From: Lachnospiraceae bacterium
GTDB taxonomy: Bacteria > Bacillota > Clostridia > Lachnospirales > Lachnospiraceae
Length of the DNA: 64,000 nucleotides
Direction: 5' to 3'
Assembly (NCBI GenBank): GCA_910575005.1
Contig: CAJTCL010000001.1
Span: 186,001-250,000, forward strand
Part shown: in pieces, positions 1-8,093 of the stretch
Layout: each line of letters starts with the position of its first letter
Numbering within the stretch: the stretch's first letter is position 1
The notes under the pieces: model-generated
Seen by the model: only the letters and a program-made list of their open reading frames with translations
Databases searched by the model: none
What the model was told of the DNA's origin: nothing
Translations under genes and position numbers: made by a program

Positions 1-684
1 ATCTTCCTCACTCTGCCCAAGCATATCTTTAAACATACTGCTCAGCTCCTCAATATCCTCCTTCTGCTTTTTGACATAGACATCATCTGCCACATATTTT
101 GAGAGCTGTTCACTCTCTTGAGGCGTGAGCTCCAACTGCTGGGTTCTGAGCACAGACTGTTTTACCGCCAAATTACTGCTGGGCAGACTCTTAAGCTTTT
201 GAGAGATCGTGCGATAGAGATTTTCTGCTTTCTTTTCAATAATCACTGTATAATCTTGATTCATCTCAAAAGACACCAGTTCCTCCACATAACCACACAA
301 TCCACTGCAAGGCAATCCGCCTAAAATCTCCCAGGCATTTGAAAGTGTAATTTCACCCTCTCGCTCACCATAGGTAGTAGACATTACAATTGGCTGCATA
401 TAGGTGGCAGCAATCTTTTCTTTATCTCCGTAGAGCCAACAGGCATCCAAAAACTGCTGCATATAACCCCCAATGCCCAGCCATTCCACTGTCGTTGCCA
501 AAATAATGCCATCCGCATCCTTAATTGTCTGTGGCAGTGTGGTGATACTGTTCTTGTGCTCATAGATATTATAGCGTTCCACTTCTACCCGAAGCTCTGT
601 CAACACTTCCTGCATTTTATTGACCACATACAGGGTCGGATCATCCAACAGTCCCCGCCCCCCATAATAAATATTTACTTTCAT
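1..684 (-). CDS. Flavodoxin-fold NAD(P)H-dependent FMN reductase-like protein (3' end outside window)
   Basis: I translated this stretch by hand: an ATG at 684 opens a frame that stays open to the left edge (228 codons), so the C-terminus is missing. The start MKVNIYYGGRG and the stretch around residues 60-115 (DGIILATTVEWLGIGG, then MQQFLDACW and a TTYGERE loop) resemble the flavodoxin-like fold of NADPH-dependent FMN reductases, where such loops contact the flavin. The region after about residue 150 is helical and not assignable. A ribosome binding site GGAGGC lies at 693-698, and a promoter at 717-745 serves the gene alone. It is likely cytosolic. The substrate is unknown, and the flavin assignment rests on fold-like motifs only. 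Confidence 0.72.
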   Translation of the reverse strand, partial: MKVNIYYGGRGLLDDPTLYVVNKMQEVLTELRVEVERYNIYEHKNSITTLPQTIKDADGIILATTVEWLGIGGYMQQFLDACWLYGDKEKIAATYMQPIVMSTTYGEREGEITLSNAWEILGGLPCSGLCGYVEELVSFEMNQDYTVIIEKKAENLYRTISQKLKSLPSSNLAVKQSVLRTQQLELTPQESEQLSKYVADDVYVKKQKEDIEELSSMFKDMLGQSEED

Positions 685-716
685 TTTAAAAAGCCTCCAA
701 ATTTTTGAATACCTTT

Positions 717-745
717 AGTATATAAAGTTTTGAGAATAAAATCAA
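717..745 (-). promoter_or_regulatory. SigA-type promoter of the flavodoxin-like gene
   Basis: On the minus strand TTGATT (740-745) and TATACT (717-722) are separated by 17 bp, about 35 bp upstream of the start codon at 684. Confidence 0.7.
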
Positions 746-784
746 TCTTTTTCTAATTTGAGTTTCCCCATTTTGTAAATTCAT

Positions 785-883
785 AGTACCAAAAGACATA
801 AAAGTGCCATAGAAAGCTAGCTTTCCAGACACTTTTTGTGCAAGATGTCTATGCTGCCAAAGGCAGCACGACCTTTTGGTACT
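785..883. repeat. 99-bp nested inverted-repeat element, possible structured RNA or miniature element
   Basis: The outer arms AGTACCAAAAG (785-795) and CTTTTGGTACT (873-883) are perfect 11-bp inverted repeats. Inside, AGACAT (794-799) can pair with ATGTCT (845-850). AAAAGTG (800-806) pairs with CACTTTT (830-836) and encloses the 14-bp palindrome GAAAGCTAGCTTTC (812-825). GCTGCC-AAA-GGCAGC forms a hairpin at 853-867. Together they make a three-way-junction-like fold. It sits between the end of the FHA gene and the promoter of the flavodoxin-like gene; no coding frame explains it. Confidence 0.6.
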
Positions 884-953
884 GAAAGATAGGTTTTTAT
901 AAAAAATGGGGAACTAAAGTTTTCTAAGTGTATCATATTAAATTGCTATTTTT

Positions 954-2324
954 TTAAGAAAATAAATACTCTTCCGCGCCAAAACGAACCCTGTCTCCTC
1001 TGCTCAATTGTCTAGGTTGATGGTATTCTAAAACCTCATCATTGAGATATGTGCCATTCGTAGAATTTAAATCTTCGATATAAAATTGTCCTTCCTGAGT
1101 ATATATTTTTGCATGGAGACGACTAACACCTTCCGACTGTATTACGCCATCTACCTGCGCACAATTCTTACCAATCAAAAAAATCTCTCTCTCGATAGTA
1201 AAATTTTCACATTGACCAATTCCTTGATAAATCAGCTTTCCCAGAGGTTTATCCACAGGTGCACAAAGAATCTCTGTTGGCCGCAGCAAATGATTATCCT
1301 GTACAAAGCTTTGTTGATAGGCTTCCCTCTCTTGAATTAGCATCTGTTTTGGTTTCTGAATATTGTCATTTTTATTATAACCTTTTTTCGCCTGTTGGTG
1401 AAAACTTTTCATAGAAAACAATTGTTTTGACTTCTTTTTATCTATTGTGCTAACTCGTGCTTTGGCTTCCCTATTCTCTTCCCTTTGTATTATATTTGGG
1501 ATTTTGGCTTTCCATTCAGAAATTTTGTTCTTTAAAAAATCTGTCAACAATGGTTCTTTTTTTCTCTGTTTATCTGTTTTTTTCTTCGCTGTATTTTCTT
1601 TGTTCTGTGCATTCCCACTGTATAATTTATCAGAAACATGTCTTTTTTTGACTGTTGTTTTTTCTATATTCTCAATCTGCTCTGTGTAAACTTGTGCTTC
1701 TTGCTGCTGATTTTTGTTGTTATACTCCTGTGATTTGGACTGACAATCTTCCCCTAGTTGTTCATGCTCTTGCTTTGACCATATTCCATCACTCATGGAT
1801 ATCCGCAAAATATTTCTGATATTTGCATTTTCCTGAATACAAAGCTGATAGATCTGATAAGCCAGCTCTGTTGCAGCCTGATCTTGATGGTCTATTTGTC
1901 GTAAAAACTGTTCCATACACTCCACAAAAGCCTTTGCCAAATTTTTATGATAAAAAGGCAGATAAGTAAATTGCAGACTGCCATCCTCAAGATTTACATA
2001 GATAAAATCCATCTTTAGACAAATTCCGTCCTCCCGCAACAGATATTCTCTGGCACTAGCACATACTTTTTGTATGGAAAAAAGTATTGTCTGCAATAAC
2101 TGATAATCTATTTTTCTTCCCGAAAGATAATCCGCGATCTGTTGTTTTCCACTAATGTCGTACAGGTACCTTCTTTTCCCTTCCAAAACAGAAGTCTGTA
2201 GCTGCAAAAATCCCGAAATGTGATGTCCTTCTAGCATATGTAACTCATACTTTTGTGCTGTCTCCCCATCTTCTTCCACGCACATATAACTTCCGCTCAG
2301 ATTTTTTCGATATGTCACTTCCAT
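954..2324 (-). CDS. FHA-domain protein with N-terminal DUF6382-like region
   Basis: The 456-residue protein has three parts. Residues 1-175 resemble the DUF6382 domain found in clostridial FHA proteins of Tad pilus loci. A low-complexity, basic, Lys/Gln-rich linker covers about 190-340. The C-terminal FHA domain (about 375-455) shows the hallmarks GVSRLHAKIY, the STNGTYLN loop and LSRGDRVRFG. FHA domains bind phosphothreonine, so the protein probably links Ser/Thr phosphorylation to pilus assembly or regulation; that role is inferred. No signal peptide is visible, so it is cytosolic. It is the last gene of the Tad operon, 42 bp after the small TadE-like gene. Confidence 0.85.
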   Translation of the reverse strand: MEVTYRKNLSGSYMCVEEDGETAQKYELHMLEGHHISGFLQLQTSVLEGKRRYLYDISGKQQIADYLSGRKIDYQLLQTILFSIQKVCASAREYLLREDGICLKMDFIYVNLEDGSLQFTYLPFYHKNLAKAFVECMEQFLRQIDHQDQAATELAYQIYQLCIQENANIRNILRISMSDGIWSKQEHEQLGEDCQSKSQEYNNKNQQQEAQVYTEQIENIEKTTVKKRHVSDKLYSGNAQNKENTAKKKTDKQRKKEPLLTDFLKNKISEWKAKIPNIIQREENREAKARVSTIDKKKSKQLFSMKSFHQQAKKGYNKNDNIQKPKQMLIQEREAYQQSFVQDNHLLRPTEILCAPVDKPLGKLIYQGIGQCENFTIEREIFLIGKNCAQVDGVIQSEGVSRLHAKIYTQEGQFYIEDLNSTNGTYLNDEVLEYHQPRQLSRGDRVRFGAEEYLFS

Positions 2325-2366
2325 TTTTAATATCCCGCCTCCTCTCTTATTATTTGAATACTTGAT

Positions 2367-2582
2367 CTAATCATTTTCTAACAATTCTAGATTCCGAAAC
2401 TTCGCCGCCGGTTCAAATTCATCCCACATTTCCTGTTTCTCTACAATTATTACAGTATCTTCATATAGATCAATTCCCTGTTGAGTAAGCCAAAAAATAC
2501 AAAGTAAAATGATTGGAACAATGATCGCTGCTTCCACTGTGATACTGCCCTGTGCTTCTCTTTTCTGTGTTATGCCATACAT
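2367..2582 (-). CDS. Small TadE-like pseudopilin
   Basis: I chose the ATG at 2582 because GGAGGAG lies 7-8 bases upstream, giving 71 residues. After a short basic N-terminus comes GSITVEAAIIVPIILL, the Gly/Glu-containing prepilin-like motif followed by one membrane helix, typical of TadE-like minor pilins. The C-terminus (ENEND-type acidic tail after WDEFEPAAKF) is short and acidic. The gene starts two bases after the stop of the prepilin peptidase that could process it, so the two are probably translationally coupled. It may be a minor pilin or a pilus-assembly factor in the membrane. Confidence 0.78.
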   Translation of the reverse strand: MYGITQKREAQGSITVEAAIIVPIILLCIFWLTQQGIDLYEDTVIIVEKQEMWDEFEPAAKFRNLELLEND

Positions 2583-2584
2583 TT

Positions 2585-3004
2585 TTACACTCCTCCAAGT
2601 ATCATGAGAAAATAAGAAATCAATAAAAATGGTACAAAAGCAATCTCCTCTTTCCCCTTCTTCTTTTTCACAACCAAAAGCCCAAGTGACCATAATGCTG
2701 CTAACAAAAGTCCCATCATAAATAATTCTAAATTCTTGGAACCTCCCAGATATACACCTGTAACTGCAAGCAAAATTCCGTCTCCCACTCCCACGCTTCC
2801 TCTTGTCACCAGACTGACCAGAATAAGCGCCAGCCCCAATAACATTCCCCATAAAATACTGTAAATAGAACATACTGGAGCCATCAAATGCAGAAATATA
2901 CCACCGACTCCAAACATCAAGATATACATAACTGTTAATTTTTTTTGTTTTACATCCTCTAAACTGCACCAGCCCAACAAAGCAAGCAATATAATTTTCT
3001 GCAT
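2585..3004 (-). CDS. A24-family prepilin peptidase, short form
   Basis: The 139-residue, strongly hydrophobic protein has about five membrane helices. The two catalytic aspartates of the A24/TadV family are visible: D17 in LEDVKQKK near the N-terminus and the second in the GVGDG motif (about residues 72-76). These membrane proteases cut leader peptides of type IV and Flp pilins. It is the second such enzyme in this operon (the other is 10335-10835) and sits directly before a small TadE-like pilin, which may be its dedicated substrate. It lacks an N-methyltransferase domain, as is usual in the Tad branch. Confidence 0.82.
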   Translation of the reverse strand: MQKIILLALLGWCSLEDVKQKKLTVMYILMFGVGGIFLHLMAPVCSIYSILWGMLLGLALILVSLVTRGSVGVGDGILLAVTGVYLGGSKNLELFMMGLLLAALWSLGLLVVKKKKGKEEIAFVPFLLISYFLMILGGV

Positions 3005-3103
3005 CTTCTTCTCCTCACTGCATTCAATTTTTCTTCTTAAAATTTAACTTTAATGCGACAAGAATAAAACTGTTTTAACAATATTATTCAAACATAAATT
3101 GAA

Positions 3104-3937
3104 CTAATTTCCACTACATCGCAAACAGGGTCTTTTTCCCCCTATCTTTGACTTTTCTATCATATAAATTGTTCGTTTTAAACCACTGCAATCAATTTTG
3201 TAATGGTAACAGTCTCCTTCCTGGGTCACATAGACAATCTGCCCTCTTTTCTGCCCTTTGGTACAATGTCCACAAGGCTCATATTTTCCATCCTTATCCA
3301 AACCTGCTGCCCCCATAGACTTGACAGATAATTTTAAATGGGTACAATCTCGCTTCAGATGGTAAACACTCTGAGTGGGAGTGATAAACACCCATTCCCC
3401 ATCTGTATCTGCCCCTTCTTTCTGTTGTAATCCAGTCCAGCGATGCATGCGGCGTCCCTGTGAAATCTTCATAGGAGTTGTGCCCCAAAAACGAATTGGA
3501 AACTTTAGTTGATATGTAATACTAACATCTATCGAATCCTGATCAACCTTTGTTCCCTTCCAGGAAAAACCGACAACTCCACCTTGAATCAATGATAAGG
3601 AAACCTTCTGTTGCACAAGTTCCTTATAAAATGCTGCTTTTGTCAGATTTTCTACTGTTTTCTCAGAGTGCTGTTTTAACAACACCGTATCTGACACTGC
3701 ACAATCAAGTGCATTTCCCACCTTATACTGCACCTGCATCATCAAAAATAAAGATAAGACAACGGCGGCTGCAAACAAAAACAATGGCATCGTCAATGCC
3801 GCCTCCACCGTAATACTGCCCCTTAGAAGGACACGGGAAAGTGCCTCAGATGAGGATTTTTCCCCAATTTCTTTTTCTGTAAAACATTTTTGCCTGAGAG
3901 AGATTATTTTCTTTTCCTTTCCTATTATTCGAGGCAC
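3104..3937 (-). CDS. TadE-like pseudopilin with two C-terminal zinc-ribbon-like repeats
   Basis: The start is a GTG at 3937, supported by GAGGAGG about 9 bases upstream; the protein has 277 residues. After a basic cytosolic leader, GSITVEAALTMPLFLF (about 40-55) begins a single membrane helix in the TadE style. The C-terminal third carries two related units, VFITPTQSVYHLKRDCTHL with a later CGHC, and VYVTQEGDCYHYKIDCSGL with a later CLRC. Each unit has the YHxxxxC plus CxxC pattern expected of a small metal-binding fold. The operon position among tad genes suggests a minor pilin that exposes this metal-binding tip; zinc binding is inferred. Confidence 0.8.
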   Translation of the reverse strand: MPRIIGKEKKIISLRQKCFTEKEIGEKSSSEALSRVLLRGSITVEAALTMPLFLFAAAVVLSLFLMMQVQYKVGNALDCAVSDTVLLKQHSEKTVENLTKAAFYKELVQQKVSLSLIQGGVVGFSWKGTKVDQDSIDVSITYQLKFPIRFWGTTPMKISQGRRMHRWTGLQQKEGADTDGEWVFITPTQSVYHLKRDCTHLKLSVKSMGAAGLDKDGKYEPCGHCTKGQKRGQIVYVTQEGDCYHYKIDCSGLKRTIYMIEKSKIGGKRPCLRCSGN

Positions 3938-4065
3938 TTACCAATATCCTCCTCTCTATTCACAATTCGCTCTGCAAATCTTGGTGCGGGATTCGTAACA
4001 ACTTTTTCTTGCATTAACTTTCCGAACACTCGTCTTCGATATAGTTCTAGTTTTCAATTATTTCT

Positions 4066-5592
4066 TCACTTAAGATACGAATAACTGCGGCTTTTTTGAA
4101 AATGATAGGTTCCATCTTTGGTCTTAACAACAGTGATAAATCCTAAAAATAATGATTCTGATGCATAAAGACCCTCCATCTGCATTCCATAAAACTGATG
4201 ATCAAATCGAAACTGTGGCTGCTGCAGCTTGACATTCTGTTCTATTACATCCATTGCCCGATACACCAATGTATCTTCCTTAACCAAAAGCAGTAAAAGT
4301 TGTAGATACTCCCGATAACTTAATCCTTCTTTTCGACTGTCTGTTTTTTTATCTTTTTCCACAAGAACCTCTTCCCCAATTGAAATATCACTCTTCCACT
4401 CGCTCACTTGCTTAATCAAGGGAATCCTGCCGCCAGAAAGCAGACAGCGCAAATCCAATATACTTTCAATATAACTCCAAGCCAATAAAATTCCGATCTG
4501 CACTGCCTGAATCAAAGGTGCTATCCCTGTAAATCCCACAGCGGCAGTTGCAATCTCCAACGCCAGCGCATACTTTACTTTATCTTGCATAATGGTCGCA
4601 AAATTTCCAGCTTCCCGAATCAAAAGCAGCTCCTTTACTGTCTTTTCCAGATTTTCCTGATCGGAACCTTTACCAGCCACACAGTATTCCAGCTCATAGT
4701 CAAGTGCATGTTCTGTACTTTTGCCTTCTCCAGTCCCAGTTTTACAGGCAAAAAAATGATTTAGATACTGCAAAAACCATAATTTATCTAACCCTTTGTG
4801 ATCTGGAGATTTCATATTACCTTCAGCTCTGCGACGATACTTTAAGGTTTCCTGTAAAGAAATTGACTTGCCAGAAATCTCTGAAGGGTTTTCCACAACC
4901 ACTGTAAGAATAGCCGATTTTTTCAACAAATCTACGGAATCCACAGGATTTTCTGGTAGATCCTTTTGTGGTATATCTGGCAGCACTATCTCTTCCTTCT
5001 CTGGAACATCAGATGTCACCTCTTTCTCCTCTGCTTCTTCTTCAAAATTTTCAGCTTCTTCCATAGCATTTTTGGCAAAATCCCATTGCTGTTCTAGCTC
5101 TTTGCTCTCCTCAGCCATCTGCTCCCCCTTCTGAAATCTTTGTTTTAAAGCCTCCACTGCACCCGCTGCTAATTGTTCTTGAATCGCAAGACAAGCCTGT
5201 TTTTCAAAAGCTGCCCCTGAATTGTCTGTTGCCAGTGAATACTCTGTAATTTCTAAGCTCTTCAATGCGATCTGAAAAAAACCTGCTCCTTTCTGTTCCA
5301 AAGCCGCCTGTTTCATCCATCTTCCTTCCAACAGAGCAAGATCTAACTGATCTGTTTGATTGCTCCCATCCAGAAACAACAGTCGATAATCCTCCCACAA
5401 GCCAATATTATATTCTCCAAAAGCAGATTCCAGTTCCAGAAGCAGACTGCGCTGGGCAATCTGACTCAGTGCCTGTACCCTTGCTGCTTCCAGCAAAGAG
5501 AAGAAAAGGGAGAAGACCAAGGTTAAAATTAAAGTTAAAAATAGTGTCATACTGCCATTTGGTCTTGCTCTTATAGATAGATTCTGCCGCAT
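4066..5592 (-). CDS. DUF5702-like Tad pilus-associated membrane protein (TadG-like)
   Basis: The 508-residue protein starts with a basic leader and a single hydrophobic helix (about 14-36, MTLFLTLILTLVFSLFFSLLE), typical of DUF5702 proteins found in clostridial Tad loci, where they take the place of TadG. Residues 160-215 are very acidic and coiled-coil-like (Glu/Gln/Pro-rich). A further hydrophobic segment lies near residues 340-375. The bulk is probably outside the membrane. It lies between the Flp pilin gene and the TadE-like gene. The family assignment rests on the N-terminus, length and context; no enzymatic motif is seen. Confidence 0.72.
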   Translation of the reverse strand: MRQNLSIRARPNGSMTLFLTLILTLVFSLFFSLLEAARVQALSQIAQRSLLLELESAFGEYNIGLWEDYRLLFLDGSNQTDQLDLALLEGRWMKQAALEQKGAGFFQIALKSLEITEYSLATDNSGAAFEKQACLAIQEQLAAGAVEALKQRFQKGEQMAEESKELEQQWDFAKNAMEEAENFEEEAEEKEVTSDVPEKEEIVLPDIPQKDLPENPVDSVDLLKKSAILTVVVENPSEISGKSISLQETLKYRRRAEGNMKSPDHKGLDKLWFLQYLNHFFACKTGTGEGKSTEHALDYELEYCVAGKGSDQENLEKTVKELLLIREAGNFATIMQDKVKYALALEIATAAVGFTGIAPLIQAVQIGILLAWSYIESILDLRCLLSGGRIPLIKQVSEWKSDISIGEEVLVEKDKKTDSRKEGLSYREYLQLLLLLVKEDTLVYRAMDVIEQNVKLQQPQFRFDHQFYGMQMEGLYASESLFLGFITVVKTKDGTYHFQKSRSYSYLK

Positions 5593-5614
5593 CCAACCTT
5601 CCCCTCCTTATTTA

Positions 5615-5782
5615 TTAAATCTTATTGGCCTGTGTTGTAATTTTTTTGAGGACTTTATTTACCAGACTGGTAATCTGTGTTTTAAATATCGCTGCTAAGC
5701 TAATCAAAATCACGATAATTAAAATGACTTCGACAACACCCATTCCATCCTCTTCTTCTAAAAATGCTCTCCATTCTCTCAT
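5615..5782 (-). CDS. flp: Flp-type (Flp1) pilin, major pilus subunit
   Basis: This 55-residue gene was found by hand translation between the TadC and TadG-like genes. It begins MREWRAFLEEEDGMGVVEVI and continues with one hydrophobic helix (about 15-33), then a basic amphipathic tail ending in TTQANKI. The DGMGVVEVILI segment is the type IVb pilin cleavage region with the invariant glutamate; the peptidases in this operon probably cut after the glycine. AGGAGGAAG precedes the ATG with good spacing. As the smallest and most abundant expected subunit, it forms the pilus fibre outside the cell. Confidence 0.85.
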   Translation of the reverse strand: MREWRAFLEEEDGMGVVEVILIIVILISLAAIFKTQITSLVNKVLKKITTQANKI

Positions 5783-5833
5783 ACTTCTTCCTCCTTGATA
5801 AATTTAAGATATTAAAATGATACTTGCTATTTA

Positions 5834-7111
5834 TTAAAAACTCAGTGACAATCCAGCCGGAATAATCATAATTGCCAGCACAATGGCTAACATAATACCC
5901 ATTGGCAACAGTAGCTTTGTACTTGCTTCCTCCCCTGTCTGCTTCGCCCTGGCCTTACGCTGTTCATAAGCCTCTTGTTCCTCTTCCTCCAAAAGTTTTT
6001 GCATCCCCTTAGCTCCCTTTCGCACATTCTGTACAATCAGTGCGGATAATTTGCGATATGCACTAAGTTGACAGCGCCTGCCAAAATTTTCATAGGCCTG
6101 CAATTCTGCCACACCATCGCGAACTTCATAGAGTACCATCAACATTTCCTCATAGGCATAATGCTGTTTGATCTCTCCTTCCTGCTGCTTTCGTTGATAG
6201 GTAAGTGCAATCTTTTCCCATGCCAGAGAAATATTCATCCCTGCCCCCAAGAGGAGTGACAGCTTACTGACAATATCTGGATAATCCAGCATCATCTGTT
6301 TTTCCCGTTCGGTCTGACTGCGCTTTTTTTCTTCTTTTTCTCTGAAAAATATGCCCACAGCCAGAACTGCTCCCATCAATACACAAATTAAACTGCGGTT
6401 GATCTTCTTCTCTTTCCAGATAATTTTCTTACCGTCTATCTGTTGTGGCAGCTCAATATAATCCACATTTTCTTGCTGATTTTGTTCAGATATCAACTTT
6501 TTCAACTTTTGTTCCAATTGCTCTGGTGCAGATTTTTTTCTGGGAACAGCCTGAATAGAAAATTGATACAGGCATGTTTCCCCCTGACAGGAAAGCTCTG
6601 CGGTAATCTCTATCAATACTGGATGGTCTGGTTCCTGCTCCATCGTCCCATCTGCACCAAAGACATCATAATCAGAAAAACTGTAGACTGCCTCCACAGC
6701 CTCTTGCTGTAAATACTGCGGCAGATACAAAGAACCTGTAACCTGATCTTTAGATACATTTTTCCCCAATATAGCGATATCCAGCTCTTGTTTGGCACGC
6801 TTTAGGCATTCTTGTCTCTGAACCTTTGTCAGCTTACGTTCCTCAATTTCAAGTTTTAGTGGATAATTTTCAATTTCTCCCTCTGCATCAATCTGAAATT
6901 CTTTTTCTAGAATCCCCTGCCCTGGCTCATTTCTGACGATCTTATTGCCCTGTGTCTTTGTCCCCTCCATCCAGGCCACTATCAGCGCCAACAAAAAAGC
7001 GGCCGTTAAAATAAGTGCTGCCTGATATGCCTTTTTATCTCCGCCAACTTTGTGTTTTAAATATCTTGCAACAATAAGACAGCATATCGCCCCTGCAAAA
7101 TTCCAGTACAT
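5834..7111 (-). CDS. tadC: TadC-like pilus platform protein with an extra soluble domain
   Basis: I start at the ATG at 7111 (MYWNFAGA), which has a GGGGGTGG site and avoids a 60-base overlap with tadB; this gives 425 residues. Two N-terminal membrane helices (about 2-17 and 31-50) are followed by a ~180-residue soluble region, a third helix (about 240-257), a GspF/T2SSF-type domain (about 265-400; DYPDIVSKLSLLLGAGM) and a final helix near the C-terminus. TadC works with TadB as the inner platform that couples the TadA ATPase to pilin. The inserted soluble region is not normal for TadC and is of unknown function. Confidence 0.8.
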   Translation of the reverse strand: MYWNFAGAICCLIVARYLKHKVGGDKKAYQAALILTAAFLLALIVAWMEGTKTQGNKIVRNEPGQGILEKEFQIDAEGEIENYPLKLEIEERKLTKVQRQECLKRAKQELDIAILGKNVSKDQVTGSLYLPQYLQQEAVEAVYSFSDYDVFGADGTMEQEPDHPVLIEITAELSCQGETCLYQFSIQAVPRKKSAPEQLEQKLKKLISEQNQQENVDYIELPQQIDGKKIIWKEKKINRSLICVLMGAVLAVGIFFREKEEKKRSQTEREKQMMLDYPDIVSKLSLLLGAGMNISLAWEKIALTYQRKQQEGEIKQHYAYEEMLMVLYEVRDGVAELQAYENFGRRCQLSAYRKLSALIVQNVRKGAKGMQKLLEEEEQEAYEQRKARAKQTGEEASTKLLLPMGIMLAIVLAIMIIPAGLSLSF

Positions 7112-7122
7112 AATTCCACCCC

Positions 7123-7863
7123 CTAAATCTGGATATCTAATATCTTTTCTGCCAAGAAAAATGCTCCCAGATATCCTAAAAGACATACTGTCATTACAGA
7201 TACTCCCAAAAGATTTCCATAAAGCGGTGTTAAAAATTCTGGTGATGTTGCTCCTACATAGAATAAAATCCCAAAAGGAACAAAATCCATAATACGCTGC
7301 TCTGTTCGCTTGGCTGTCACCACAGTCTCTATCTCTCGCTCAACCTCAGATTTTTGACGAATCTTATCCACAGTACCATAAAATATTTTCATCATATCTC
7401 CTCCGCTGCGCTTGGCAAATCCAAAAACCTGTGCAAAACTTATAATCTCTTCTATTCCACTTCGCTGTGCAAAATCATCCAATAATTGTTCTAATGGCAT
7501 ATTGAGCTGTACCTTGTGATTGATATTGCGAAATTCCTGCGCAATTATGGTTTTACTGCCATATAGCCCCACATACTCCTGCCATGCCTCTACAAATGCA
7601 TTTTCCATTGCATACCCAGCTTTCAGTGCAGCCACTGTCATCTGTAAAATTTCGCGAAACTGAAATAACATCTGCTGTCTCTGTCTTCGCAAAAGATACT
7701 CTCTGAGGTGTTTTTTTACAAGCATGTACAATGGTATAGCCCCTGCCATTCCATAAGGACTTCGATAAAACAACCAGGAAATGATTCCAGAAATCCCTAC
7801 TGTTATAAGAAATCCGCATAGCTTTTCCTTATAATTTAATCTGTAATTCCTATAATCTCGAAT
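7123..7863 (-). CDS. tadB: TadB-like pilus platform protein (start uncertain; possible ATT start)
   Basis: The protein has membrane helices near its N-terminus (GFLITVGISGIISWLF) and C-terminus and a T2SSF domain (QFREILQMTVAALKAGYAMENAF, then SGGDMMKI), the normal TadB arrangement. The start is a problem. An ATG at 7959 gives 278 residues but has no good ribosome binding site, and its first 32 codons lie inside a tandem repeat. GGAGGG at 7873-7878 is perfectly placed nine bases before an ATT at 7863, just where TadB homologues usually begin (RDYRNYRLNYKEKL); that gives 246 residues. I annotate the ATT start as most likely, with the ATG as the alternative. Confidence 0.75.
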   Translation of the reverse strand: MRDYRNYRLNYKEKLCGFLITVGISGIISWLFYRSPYGMAGAIPLYMLVKKHLREYLLRRQRQQMLFQFREILQMTVAALKAGYAMENAFVEAWQEYVGLYGSKTIIAQEFRNINHKVQLNMPLEQLLDDFAQRSGIEEIISFAQVFGFAKRSGGDMMKIFYGTVDKIRQKSEVEREIETVVTAKRTEQRIMDFVPFGILFYVGATSPEFLTPLYGNLLGVSVMTVCLLGYLGAFFLAEKILDIQI

Positions 7864-8093
7864 TCTTAGCTTCCCTCCTTCTCTCCTTTCACTACATCCA
7901 TAGATTATACCTTCACTTTCATAACTCTTTGCTTCCCTCTCTCCTTTCACTACATCCATAGATCATACATTCACTTCCATAACTCTTAGTTTCCTTCTCT
8001 GCTTTCATTACATCCATAAATTATACATTCACTTCCATAACTCTTTGCCCTCTCTCCTTTGACTACATACACAATTCATCCCTGCACTTCCAT
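7861..8093 (-). repeat. About four tandem ~58-bp units duplicating the tadA end and ribosome binding site
   Basis: Read on the minus strand, the units start at 8093, 8038, 7980 and 7922 and have lengths of about 55, 58, 58 and 62. The first unit is the last six codons of tadA (MEVQG stop) plus the spacer with AAAGGAG. Each later unit repeats that block, so each begins ATG-GAA-GTG or ATG-AAA-GTG and stops after five codons (MEVNV, MEVNV, MKVKV). Confidence 0.85.

Noticed and set aside
2400-2440. GGTTCAAATTC resembling a tRNA T-loop
   Set aside because: It lies inside the small TadE-like gene, and no acceptor or anticodon stem surrounds it.
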